Positions 1 through 11,059 are shown, counted from the first letter of the stretch. The stretch: 64,000 nt of DNA from Thuidium tamariscinum (GCA_947034885.2 OX344753.2:2790001-2854000), one strand, 5' to 3'. The notes: generated from the letters alone by a model not told the origin. Made by a program: numbers and translations.

Positions 1-201
1 TACCTATGACCATGGATTTTGTACAATGTGCAATAGGGAAGAAATTAGGATTAGGGCTCAAAGATGTGAGGTATTTTTTGGCCTTTTTTAAGGGTGAAGA
101 CCAAGTATTGTCAAATAAATAAAAATTTAGCAATTCACAAATATGAAGGGAAATGAAACCAATGATGCTAGTATGTAAGTGTAGAAGTGTGAGCCTTGAG
201 C

Positions 202-539
202 CATAAGAGGATTTCTAGTTGGTTTACAAGACTGCGAGTTCTCAAACGCTGGGAACGCATTGGGAACGTTGGGAACACGATGTTGATGTGGTCGAGCGAC
301 TGCCACGTCAAAAAATAATAATTTTTTATTAATTTTAATTAATTATTAAATATTTTTTAAATATTTTTTAAAATCATTTTTTTTCTCTTTAATACATTCT
401 GAAGCTTTTTGGAAAAAAAATTTATTTATTTATTCAAAATTCAAAAATTCAGACCAGCAGGGGGTGGTCTGCAGCAGTGGGAACAATTTCGGGGAACACC
501 TCTGAAACAGTCTTCTGGGGGCCCAAAAATCCTCTTATG
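202..539. mobile_element. MITE-like element with short terminal inverted repeats
   Basis: The left end reads CATAAGAGGATTTCT. The reverse complement of the right end reads CATAAGAGGATTTTT. The interior is more GC-rich than its surroundings, with several GGGAAC motifs and a GACTGCCACGTCA stretch. There is no coding capacity. The ends and interior resemble the shorter element at 44508-44703, so the two may be one family. A target-site duplication is not clear. Confidence 0.5.
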
Positions 540-3340
540 CTAAGTATAAGTAATATCCTACACTCATTGAAGGTGTTTGTAATATAGGTGTTTAGAACAT
601 AGATATACTATAACCATTGATGTGTCTATAATATAGATACCTATACTATAGGTTTATAGAATTCTAAGCTTATAAGCTCACACTTTGTATCCTAACATAC
701 TAGCAACCATGGCTAAATTGCTTGTTTGTTGATTTTAGGGTCTTTTACATTTTGGCCTCTCAATTGACTATTTCATCTTTTTTCGGCCTCTCCTTGTAAA
801 ATGATTTAATTATTCCAAAAACACTTTACACCTCTTTAAAATACAAAACTCACCTTTTACTATGGTACATTGACACTTTCAAACTTTGGTAATTAGTTAT
901 AAATGCTTTGGTAAAATAATGATTTAGAGATGGTTTGGATTTGGTAAGCTATATATATCTAAAATAGCACAAACAAACTTTGTGGCATAATCAATGTGCT
1001 TTAGAAAATGAAGAACAATTTTTGCACATTGGTGAAGGAGTGTAAATCATAATGAAGGTGATTCTACAATTTTTATAAGCAATATAAACTAAATAAAGAT
1101 TTTCAAAGATGCAAGGTGTAGGAGGCTAAAAGTACAATGCAAGTGATGCCAAAGTCCATTTTATGTATTGCAAGAAATGGTACTCAAAGTATCAAAATAC
1201 ATCCTAGACAAGAAGTTAGAATAGAGAAAATTGTATCCCAAATCAACCACTTCTAAGGTTGCTACTCCTTCAATACTATAAATAAAAAATTTCACTACCC
1301 GAAATGGCTTACAACTTCACTTTACACTTGTCCTTCTAATGTTCATCATTCTAGATATCCTCCTTGTTTAGTTTTCCTTTAAAATTAGGGGTGATCTATT
1401 TTAGGTGAAGGTAGCTTATTAGGCAACAAAATGCTTGTGGAGGAAAGTGTTTTGCAAAATAATGCTTGGAAGAGGAGGACAAAGGTGGATGATGGGAGAA
1501 TTTGTTCCCAAAGAGTTCAACAACAATAATGATGACAAGAATGTTCTTCAACATAACCTTTAGTAAGAAATTTGGATGAATGGGTTTAGGTTGATGATTT
1601 GGGTGAAAGAATTGCTTGTGATACATAGCCAAGGGAAATTGACCCCATTGTTTTACCGTTGGGAAAACACAAGCCTTTTTATTTATTATGCATGATAAAA
1701 TTTGGAAGTTTTGGATTCATATTTGGAATCAGAGGCCCCAAATTAGTTAGTAAGATTGTAGTAGGTAAATTGATTAACCTTCAAAATAGGGGGCTTTTGT
1801 TTGCATTCACCCTAGGAAAACAAATAAGCCCAAGTGAGGGGTCAATTCACCTCAACTGCCTAATGAAGCATGCTTGGGTTACAATACTCATTTTGAAATC
1901 CTAATTTTGCCTTAACCCTTGAACACTGCCGCGAATGTTTGGCATCTTTTGAATGCCCGGGGAGATTACTCCTTGTAATTTTAAGCATACACCTTAGTTA
2001 AGAGGGTATTTAACATAGGGCTATTTACCTTCATTTTAGTAATTAAAATGACCATATTTTTACATATAAATTCAATCATTTGGTTTTTATAGTTAGGCTA
2101 TTTTATATACAAAATTTATATGTTTAATTTTTTCATATCCATTTACAACACACTATAAAAGTAGTGTCTTACATATACACTATTTTTTTAATATATGCAC
2201 TACTTGTATTGTAGTACAATTTCAAATGACAAATAAAAATGTAAAATGCAACAATAGTTTTAAATATTCTAAATTCTATGCCATGTATTCTAAACAACCT
2301 AATATGGTGAATAATAAACATCATAGAAACATTAAATATAGTTATAATACTAAAACTAAGAAAAACACCAATGCTAGTAACATAACATGGACAACTTGAG
2401 AAATTGACACTCTAAAAACATTGTAGATTAATTCAAGAATATGACCTCTATTTTAATATAGAGACTATATATTTTATTTTTACATATGCATTTACAATGG
2501 TTTTGAATTTAGAATAAAAAAATAAAAGAGTGTTTATTAAACACTAGTAAAAAAAAGATGATTCTAAACATTTACAAGTATATGTTCAAGTAGTAGAGGC
2601 AAATCTAGAGTTTGTAGTGTCAAAGTATAGAAAAGATTCCATGCAAATGTTGCATGCTCTACACTAATTTCTTAATGGGTACTTGTGTGAACACAAATCT
2701 CTATAGTACAACCGCATTGTAAATTTACAACTTAATTCTTTTGTCTTGGAACAATAGATTCTTACATGCTGTTATATAATTGGTATACTCAAGGAAAGAT
2801 TTGTATGTACAGGCTAGAATTATTTGATGATAACAACAGTCTCCTGAAAAACATCCTTAGATTTACTAAATTGTGTAAGTTTTATCATTCAATTAAAAAA
2901 GTTTGTTTACATCTATACTCATTGTACTATAAACTTTTTATATGAATCCTATTTGTAAAGGCTAATTTATTAATAAAAATTCCTACTAAATGATGTTTAT
3001 ACATAGCCTAATTTATATATAATAGGATATGTGACATTTCAATAACCCTATAGTAGTTCTATATATATATAAAATTTATCCCCCTTGAATTAAATAGACC
3101 CTATCTTTTAACTCATGTAGTTTTCTAAAAATCGCAAGTAATCTCCCCGGGTTTGAATGACAATAAATCTTTACTTGTAGAACATAATTGCAACTTTTCA
3201 TCCTCGGTATAAGAGGTGAAAAGGGAAGATCTTCTATAGGATTGTGACTTCTAATGAGTATATTTGGCTTTTTCAAATTAGTTGATGTCACACAATATCA
3301 AAATGTATGAATTCCATGGCCACCAATTCCGTGCTTCAAG

Positions 3341-4073
3341 GGTTAACCCCTAAATGCCGGTGGTGCCATTTTGTGGCTTTTGGCTGACTTTGCCAAGCCA
3401 CTAAAAGGCCTCAACAATAGTTTTTTCACCCATTTATTTTTAGTGACCTTTCATGTTGAGTCACAAAGAGTATCAAGCTCAATTTTTAGTCTAATTGATG
3501 TTTTTTTCATGTAGTTGAGAAGTAATTAAGAAAAATGGATAGTGAAATTTGCCATTTTAGTGTATTTTGAGCAGGATTTTGAGAAATTAAATAAATCTAA
3601 AATTTCTCCTTGAAAATGACATTTTTTGAATTTGAGCCCAATTAACGAAATGAAGTCCTCTACTCTACTTTCTTTTCCAATTGAAATTTTGAGAAAATTC
3701 GTAAAATTGAATATTTTATTGTAGTTTGAACTTTGGCTGTATTTTTAATGTCTACTGTATTTTAATTATAGATATACACAACAAACCAATTTATACTATA
3801 ATGTTTTTCACTATAATGTTTACACATGGTGAAATTTTCAGATTTTTTGAGATTATTTTTTATTTGATATGATTTTTCCTTTAGTTTTCCTTCAGAAAAT
3901 TTCAAAAGATAAAATTTTTCTCAAAAAAATCTGAATTTTTTGTGATGTACACAAGACATATAGTTTCATCTTTGAAATTTAAAAAAAGAAAATTCATATA
4001 AAATGGTAACAAACTATGTGACGAATAGTGAGGCTTGAAACCAGTGGTTATAGGCTCGACGTTTCAGAGTTAA
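3341..4073 (+). repeat. Dispersed ~730-bp AT-rich repeat, copy 1
   Basis: This copy can be followed through most of its length against 33729-34395 (same strand) and 48153-48881 (opposite strand). Shared blocks include a GAAATGAAG/GAGCCCA region, an ACACATGGTGAAATTT block and a terminal CCAGTGGTTATAG. The left end begins GGTTAACCCCTAAATGCCGG. The right end carries a degraded inverse of it, clearest in the 48-kb copy, so the unit probably has about 20-bp terminal inverted repeats. No protein is encoded. Confidence 0.65.
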
Positions 4074-4724
4074 ATTCAACCTTGCGCGCTGAAAGTGAAA
4101 TTCCATGGCAGTACTTTACGCGTGATGTTAAATCTTGTAAATGAAACTTACGTGGCGCAGTTGAATTTATCCTAGGATAAACACTGAAATTTTTTTTTCA
4201 AATTCTGAATTCATATTTGGATTTGGAGACCCCAAGCAAAAATGGATCACTTTGTTTGTGGCCTGAAAAGGACTCCTGATATTAGATACACATGTGCTTC
4301 TAATCACAAAACACATGTTAGAAATTTATTTTTTATAATGTCTTTCAATTACCACCATAACCTATTCACAAATGAAACTGAATTGCAGTTTTAGTGACCT
4401 CACAAAGGTGCTAGAAGGACTCACTTTTGTTCAAATTGGACCCACAGTCCAAAACTGGATCCATTTGAAACATCCCATGCACCATTTTCTACCCTTGTGT
4501 AGGAGCACTTTATAATGGCTGGTTGGTTTTCAAACCTTCTACCATAGGATTTGTTTCGTGTCGTCTACCTCAACTCTACGATACATTTCTATGTGGGATA
4601 GGAGAAATTGACGGCACATTGACGCCGGCAAGCTGACCCGATAGGGCAATGAGCTTTTGTATTCTAAGAGTAAGGTTGAGAGATTGTGTTGGGAGTCGCA
4701 TCCTTTGGTTAGGGCTCTGCATCG

Positions 4725-5015
4725 TTGGTTGCATATTGCATTGGGTTACGGAGAAGAATGAATGATGCCGGGAAAAATTTGGAAGAGCAGCTAAGAAGAT
4801 TGGAAGAGCGGATTGGAACAGTGGAGGGTCAGATGTCTGGAGTAGAAGACGAGATTCGCAACTGCACTGACAATGATGAGAGAAAGCAGCTTCGAACCGA
4901 GAAAGAGCAACTTCGGACTAAGAAAGAGCAACTCCGGACTGAGAAAGAGCAGCTTCGGACCGAGAAAGAACAACTTCTTACACTACACTTGCGAAATTAC
5001 ACTACACTTGCATAA
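4725..5015 (+). CDS. Coiled-coil N-terminal segment with EKEQLR repeats
   Basis: This open stretch encodes a charged helix. A LEEQLRRLEERIG segment is followed by about five near-identical seven-residue units of the form (E/K)KEQLRT, so a coiled coil is nearly certain. The frame begins with GTG-like context at 4725, and an in-frame ATG lies at 4758 (MNDAGKNLEEQ). After the repeats the frame runs into a 15-base sequence present twice at 19-base spacing (4978-4992 and 4997-5011), then stops at TAA. The following 160 bases up to a TTAG acceptor at 5175-5178 may be an intron, but I found no convincing donor. I read it as the first exon of the composite gene. Confidence 0.55.
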   Translation: MVAYCIGLRRRMNDAGKNLEEQLRRLEERIGTVEGQMSGVEDEIRNCTDNDERKQLRTEKEQLRTKKEQLRTEKEQLRTEKEQLLTLHLRNYTTLA

Positions 5016-5178
5016 TCCCAAGGGCTGCTACTGGATTCTTGGGATTATGATTGGTTAATTCATATCACTGATCGCGAGGGTTCCATACTCGATTCTCGGT
5101 TGGCAAACTAGGTGGTTTGGTTGATATTCACTTTTTGCGACATCTGGAAGGGTCGACCTGTGTCTATTGTTGTCTTAG

Positions 5179-5775
5179 GACCTGGTGGGATCTTCTGGGT
5201 TTGGTGATGCTTGGGAAGATGCATGTACATCAACTCCGATCACAACTTGTGTTGTGCTTGCAGACTTATTAGGCACAGAACACGAGTGGTTGGTGCAGAA
5301 GGTCGTAGAGCTGGCTTTTCCTTCAGGGGCTTCCGGTCACTCAAGCTCCTCGAACAAGGATCGCCACTGGATACCTCTTAAAGTAGAGCATTGGGATGTG
5401 AAGGATAATATTGAAGTATATTTAAGGAATGCAGACACAAAGAAGCGTGTCTATAATCTCTTCATCACTAGTTCAACTAAGCACGTACAAAAGTTTGAGA
5501 GATTCGAAACAGATTTCGTCTGTAATATCCTTAGTGCATTGGTTGATTTTATGAACAAGGAGAAGGAGCCGTTGTTTGTTTTGAAGAAAGAGGTCTCTCT
5601 CAAGAAAGAGGATTATGATGGAATGGTTGTGGATGATGGTGTCGCTAAGAAAGTAAGTTCTCCTGTTAGAGCAGATTACCTTGTCACTTTCGGAGGGAAG
5701 ACTTGTTTTCCGTTGGTTGAGATCAAGAATGGAGGCCTGGGACCTCAGGAAGGTGAATTGTGGAAACTTCACTAA
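5179..5775 (+). CDS. PD-(D/E)xK nuclease-like domain segment
   Basis: The segment opens after a TTAG acceptor at 5175-5178 and encodes about 198 residues before a TAA. Counting from the GTG codon at 5185, the notable region is RADYLV (Asp164), then 14 residues, then LVEIKNGG (Glu179-Ile-Lys181). This is the Asp...Glu-x-Lys core of the restriction-endonuclease-like fold, placed between predicted beta strands as in that fold. The N-terminal half (LLGTEHEWLVQKVVELAFP) is helical and unfamiliar to me. Such domains cut nucleic acid when active, but activity cannot be judged here. Codon use and composition differ sharply from the AT-rich flanks, so this was coding sequence. The downstream frame is broken. 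Confidence 0.5.
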   Translation, partial: DLVGSSGFGDAWEDACTSTPITTCVVLADLLGTEHEWLVQKVVELAFPSGASGHSSSSNKDRHWIPLKVEHWDVKDNIEVYLRNADTKKRVYNLFITSSTKHVQKFERFETDFVCNILSALVDFMNKEKEPLFVLKKEVSLKKEDYDGMVVDDGVAKKVSSPVRADYLVTFGGKTCFPLVEIKNGGLGPQEGELWKLH

Positions 5776-6737
5776 GTTTGGGTAGAGTACACTATTAAAG
5801 AAGGTCCAGTATGACCTTATCCCATTTTTTCATACTGTGTATCGATTCTCACATTGTTGCAAGAATCTGATGGAGGTTCCAATTAATGCAGGAAAAGGCG
5901 CCGACTCCGAAATTTTTGGCATCACTCGTTGCATCTGTCAACTGTATGAGTACATGGTTTTGTAAGCTGTTTTTGAACCCCTTCATTATCCGGGCAATAA
6001 TTTCTCTCGACTACATGGGCTTAGAATTCAGCGTCAACTTACTTGACCGTTTTTCTTACTAGATTCTAATAATCAACCAATTCTTGTTGACGATCCCCGT
6101 TTCTAACCAACTGCATTCCACTCCTTTCTTGGTCCTGGTTCTATGTCGGCTCACTATCAGGTGATCTTCTTCTCTTCTTCTTTACCAGTGGGATTTTCTT
6201 GCACCAGCTTGGTTTATCGATCTGTGTTTGGAGAACCGACAGCACGGAACGCGTGGTAGTTCTCATGTTGCGATTGCTCTGAGTTGCAGGGCTAAGGTGG
6301 GTTACGGTGTCTTAACGGATGCTAAATATTGGTATCTCTTCAAACAGGATAATACCGGCTGCCTCACAATATCACCTGGGTTTAAGGCGAGCGATGAGCC
6401 CCGCTTTTGTTAGCGGCGTTGGCATATTTGGTGAACACTGCGTTGGGGGATGACACGGTGTATATTAATCGACCTGTTAATGGCCAAGTTCCTACACTGC
6501 CTAGAGGTAACTCTTCCGAATCTTCCGATGAAAGCTTGGATGACATACACAGGGATCCAGACTATCGAGGAGCTGGGACAAGTAACAGTGGCTCTGGAGT
6601 TCGAACCGGGTAACTTATCCAACCAGCAATTCAAGATACTCCATGAAATTGGACCCGTGTATGAGAACCAGTTGTGAACTGACGGGAATTGCATTTGCAG
6701 GTCTGGGAGAATTGGCGTAGGTGAGAATCAGCTGACT

Positions 6738-7808
6738 TTGCAAGATATCTCCGTTGAGAATCTGAACTTCAAATGTTCGGGTATCTTAAGTTGTGACGGG
6801 TGGAGTGGATTTGTTTACATTGGCCAACTATATGGAAAACCTGTTGCATTGAAGTTTGCCGACGTAGGCACGAGACGTGCGGAGGTGAGTCGAAGTTGTG
6901 TCATGTGCAATTTTGCGTTCACATGTTGAAGTATGTGTTACTCTAGCTCATCTGATGCCGAGCTGGAGAGGTTCCGTCTGGGACAATTTTAGTGGCTGGT
7001 AGTCCAAGGTAGATCCGAGGTGGAGCATGTTGGCATTCAAGTGCACGTATAATTTAGCTCTGTAGGATCTTATTATGTCCGGCCCATGTTTTGTCCGTGC
7101 TTGTGCAGGCTCTTGTGCAGGAGCCCAAGGCCTATGCGGAGATGGAGAAGCTTTGGGGGCGGGTTGTTCCTGGATTAGTAGGACATGGATTCGCAGATAG
7201 CAGTCGATTTGTGTATGTCGCCACCGAATTGCTTGATGGCTCTGAACTTGGAGATGGTAGGATATCTTGCGAAACTCCAAAATGTGGAGTATCTCTCTTT
7301 GTATTCACAGTGCTCTCCGGTTGTAGATCGGAGTCACGCGCCGAGATGAGATCGAGGCAAGGATGAGATGGATTCCTGTTTTCTTTTTTCATTTTTTCTT
7401 TTTTTTCTTCAAAGTCAGAAAAGGGAGGATTTCTAGACCTTACCTTGAGGGTTTCTCACAGCCTGAGCATGGGGATTATATAAATTGCTTCTTTGAGGGT
7501 CCATCCTCTTTCACCATCAGGCAGAGCAGTCATTTATTTTCTTTTTCTGTGGTGATCATTTTCCAGTGGCAGTGACCAAGGAGGGGGAGACTGCAGCACT
7601 TGAAGCGCTTGATGCAGTTCATGCATGCGGGTTGCTTCATGGAGATATTTCCCGCAAAAATATCATGGTCGTGAGGGAAAAACAGCCTTCCGTTCGCTTA
7701 CTGGATTCTGGTTTTTCGCGTTTTGAGAGCAACAAGAAGTTACAGAAGGCAGAGTGCGTGTCCTTAGAACAGCTCTTGGTGCACTTGATGAAGCAGAGAA
7801 GAGAATAA
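6738..7808 (+). CDS. Kinase-like C-terminal domain, three exons
   Basis: I read exons at 6738-6884, 7109-7256 and 7567-7808. The first ends GAG|GTGAGT, the second begins after a TTGTGCAG acceptor and ends GATG|GTAGGA, and the third follows CCAG. Phases agree (0, then 1). Visible kinase features are a glycine-rich turn (GWSGFVYIG), VALKFAD with the ATP-binding Lys, a helix-C Glu in AYAEMEKLW, a hinge at ATELLDG, a catalytic loop HGDISRKNIMV (HGD for HRD, with Asn retained) and LLDSG in place of DFG. The fold looks small and RIO/Bud32-like rather than a typical plant receptor kinase. The acceptors of exons 2 and 3 each have a second in-frame AG choice. The Phe-to-Ser change in DFG leaves the metal-binding Asp intact. 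Whether it is expressed is unknown. Confidence 0.5.
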
Positions 7809-8411
7809 GTCTTATTATTCAAGCAGATGAACAAATGTGCATGATTGATTGTTTTTCCCATGATTCAGCTCTGCTAAAGCCATGTTTCGACTGGCTTGTA
7901 TTCATCATCATTTAGTGTTATCACATTTAAACATTTGAATGTGTGACGAGTACTCCAATCAACCATTGTTATAGTGTGACAAAAGCTGAGGGTGCTGCAT
8001 AACCCATAATCATTCTTTTTTTTAAATTGGCAAATACACAAACATCCAACATATGAGGAATGAAAAATTAATATCACTGTGAAGTGTGAGCCATTAGTAC
8101 AATTGAAGAAGTGTAGTACTTAAATGTAAGCGGGCCTTGGGCTACATAAGCTTGCTTACTGTCTCTATTTTTATATTCACGAACCATGTAGATATCTGTG
8201 TACTAAGTAGATCAAATTCCGAATGCTACCCTGCGCAGCATACAATAAATTCCAGTTTACATGATTGAGTACCGGTAGTGGATTTCTACAGATGTAACAA
8301 ATATATTGTAGTATGATGTTGTACATTAAAAACTAACGTCAAATATGCTCACCTAGCAAAGAGAGATCGAGGAGAGAACTAACTCGAGTTCTTAGTGCGA
8401 AATCAGTTTGT
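7809..8411. other. Short intergenic gap between degraded gene and P450
   Basis: About 600 bases separate the end of the kinase-like exon (plus strand) from the stop codon of the P450 (minus strand). The two genes converge, so this gap holds both 3' ends. I see no gene and no obvious repeat. Confidence 0.5.
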
Positions 8412-11059
8412 TCATGAGCGTCCCCCCACATACACTTTCACGCCGCCCTCCATCCCAAGAGTGGCCATCGTGCGATACTTCACGGGGTGGCCTGGCACCA
8501 ATTCGAACTTGAAAAAGCGACACAGAATGGCTGTAGCCATCTTCAATTGCAAGTATGCCGAGTCTTTCCCCAAGCAGATCCGAGGGCCAGCCTATTGAAC
8601 AGCAGATCGAGTTTTTCCGTAGAGTTTTTAATTAGTCAGCCTGATAACCGGTACATACATGGAATGTAAGAGTTGAATGGGTGAGGTCTTATAACACGAA
8701 CTTAAATCGCGTGGCTTTTTCAAAAGAGGGAGAATTTGATGGCAGCATGATCCTTTTGCTAACCTGGAAGGCATTGAATTTGAATGGAGACACAGGGATG
8801 AACACGCCGTCCTTCAGCCAGCGCTCGGGCCGAAACTCATTGGCATCGTCACCCCAAAGCTCTGTCATCCTTCCCGAGGAATATGGCACATATGTCACCA
8901 GGCCTCCTTTCTTCAACACTGTCCCGTCTGGCAGCACATCATCTTCCAGTATCCCTTTCGGATCCTGATATCACAAGCAACGCATACATCATCAGTCGAT
9001 CACCGACAAAGTCAGATGAACGAGTCAGTGACTCAATGCTAGAGCAACAGTGAGGTCCTTATCAACTCTTTCAGCACATCAATCGATACTCTATATCTCA
9101 ACCGTCAATTTAGTACAAATTTTTGCTAAGCGCTTTCAATTCTGGATTTAGAGCGTGGGTTCATTAATTTCGGTTTCTTTGAGGTTGCCTATCAAATGAG
9201 AAATTCAAGGATATATCGAGATAAAAGGTGTCCAACTATTTAGTTACCTGGGGCACGGCAGGGTAAAGGCGGATCGTCTCAGTGATAGCGGAGTGGAGGT
9301 ATTGAAACTTCAAAAGAACATCGTATGAAAGAAGAGATGCGTATTGCACGATCTTGTCGTTGATAGTTTGGCTCTCATCGACATTTGCAGCATCATCACT
9401 CTCGAGGAGACGAAGCTCTTCATAAATCTTGTCAGCAATGTGGGGATTGTTTCCCAAGAGGTAGACGAACCATGACAACGTTGCTGCCGTTGTATCCCTC
9501 CCTGCATCAAGTATGACAGAGTGAGCGACATGACCTAGCTTGCTGAATGACAAATCCTCAGGACGATTCTAATAAGAGGGATTGCATGTTTGCTCACCAG
9601 CTATGATGAAATTGAGGATGATGTCACGCAGAGTCTTGTCCGTGAAATTCTGCTCAGGGTCCTCCCCCAAAAGGATGAAACGGGACAAGAGATCCGCCCT
9701 CTGCGCACCAAATTGACATAAAAGAATGATTCTCAGCTTATCGAATGTACTGCATGTATTTCTAGGTGAGTAGTACGGTTGATCGAACAAGACGAAAATT
9801 GAATTGATGATGATGGACATTTTAGTGTGGCACATACACAGTATGTACAAATAAGACCAGAGAGTCTGGGTTGCTGACCTGATGTTTACCCTGAGTTGTG
9901 GCCACCTGCAATTCTGCGCGCCGGGTGTGAATGACTTTGTATGTGAAGTCGTCCACCACTTTCACACTGCTTGCCAGCATCGCCTCACGGCCGATGTTCA
10001 GCAGTTGCTTGAGTCGCCAAAGTGGGTCGAAGAATCGATACGTCACGGCTTCATTTGCGTTGTCGAAATTGGTCGCAAATGGTACTGCGGGTAAAGACGG
10101 AGACAATGTTCCAATGTCGACGCCGAACCCCACTTTGCAAATGCCATCGAGTGTCAACCTCATGAAGAGGTCCTGCAAGGAAACGATCGATCGATCGAGA
10201 GCCCACCCATTACGAGTTAAGACTCAAAATTTGAACTACCAGATGAAACCCAAGAATGTTAAGACCTGGGGTCTAGGGTACAAAATTTCAAGTCGACCCG
10301 CTGAAGGAATCTCTGTTACCTGCATGTCGATAGGTTTCTTGGTTTCGGACACTCGTGCGAGAATGTCCGCGAGCTTGAGGGCATTTTCGCGAAAGATGAC
10401 GGTGCTGTAATCTCGAAGGACGCGAGACGCGAACTCAAAGCTTGCCGTCTTCCTCTGATGGCGCCATTCGTCCCCATCGACGTTGAAAATCCCATTGCCG
10501 AGAAGGGTCTCCATCTGTCCGTGAAACATCTTCCCCTGCCACAGGAATCAAGTCAATCAACTCAAGCCGGCAATTCATTACCAGCATCTCCTGTGCGGCA
10601 GAACCAACTTTTGCTGCAGTACCAACCCAATTTCGATCTGCTTATTTGATATCAATCATCCTGGAACTGGCACGGTGCAACTGCCTAGCTTTCGGCTGTG
10701 ATCATCTTGGAGGAGACAGACAGAGGAAGAGGTTTTATTACCTTGGGAAAGTTGGAGAAGTTGGTCTTGAGAATATACTCCACGTTCGCTGGGTCGACGG
10801 TGTAAGTGTAGACGCTGTTCGGCATCCTCACTCGAAAGGTTTTGAGCCCTTTCTGGAAGTAGGAGAGCAGCCAGTCGTGCATGGTGTCGAAATGGTGAAG
10901 CGTCTCGACGGTGGCTCCGATGAGAGGCCAGTCTTTTGGGCCGAGTCGGTGACGCTGTTGCCACCGGAAGAACCATAGCCATGACAACGCCGTCAGGACG
11001 ATCAGAAGCGCGACTCTGGAATAGCCAGTCAAGGCAGTGTAAGCTTCGAATTCCTCCAT
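8412..11059 (-). CDS. Cytochrome P450, CYP704-like fatty acid hydroxylase
   Basis: Seven exons splice cleanly: 11059-10742, 10535-10320, 10172-9879, 9700-9598, 9501-9248, 8964-8764 and 8591-8412, giving 521 residues, normal for the family. Every junction is GT-AG and all phases agree. Residues about 15-32 form the ER membrane anchor. The I-helix oxygen-binding motif is AGRDTT (310-315), ExxR is ETIR (385-388), the PERF-like motif is PERW (441-444), and the haem-ligand loop is FQAGPRICLG with Cys468. The FIIAGRDTTA and FNAFQAGPRICLGKDSA wording is typical of CYP704 in the CYP86 clan, whose plant members omega-hydroxylate long-chain fatty acids for sporopollenin and cutin. The exact substrate is inference. 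The start Met begins a normal P450 N-terminus. It converges on the degraded gene. I consider it intact and functional. Confidence 0.93.

Larger units (their letters stand above)
1..4690. other. AT-rich intergenic stretch with repeats, no gene seen
   Basis: The open frames here are short, AT-driven and resemble no family. The stretch holds an inverted-repeat element near 202-539 and a member of a roughly 730-bp repeat family at 3341-4073. Inverted copies of a GGGGAGATTAC motif lie near 1957-1972 and 3139-3150. A fragment at 1696-1745 is shared with 60966-61011. Nothing else was recognised. Confidence 0.6.
4725..7808 (+). pseudogene. Degraded coiled-coil / PD-(D/E)xK / kinase-like gene (Crinkler-like architecture)
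   Basis: Three recognisable parts lie in order on one strand. The first is a heptad-like EKEQLRT coiled coil (4725-5015). The second is a nuclease-like segment (5179-5775) with the D...ExK signature of PD-(D/E)xK enzymes. The third is a C-terminal kinase-like segment (about 6738-7808) with HGD, N and D motifs. Between nuclease and kinase the reading is broken. The frame stops at 5773 and coding-like text resumes in another frame from 5786. More stops follow, and the frame changes again near 6189 and near 6405. The exons at 6738-6884, 7109-7256 and 7567-7808 join in compatible phase. Nuclease or kinase tails fused to N-terminal modules are known in Crinkler-type effectors, and applying that label here is inference. 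It could instead be a live gene with unusual introns. The three domains are clear; the pseudogene call is moderate. Confidence 0.6.

Noticed and set aside
9931..10410. 159-codon plus-strand open frame inside the P450 gene
   Set aside because: It is antisense to exons 2 and 3 and runs through an intron. The minus strand has complete P450 motifs and clean splice sites.
10646..10978. 110-codon plus-strand open frame opposite P450 exon 1
   Set aside because: It is a shadow of the GC-rich first exon on the other strand, with no domain character.
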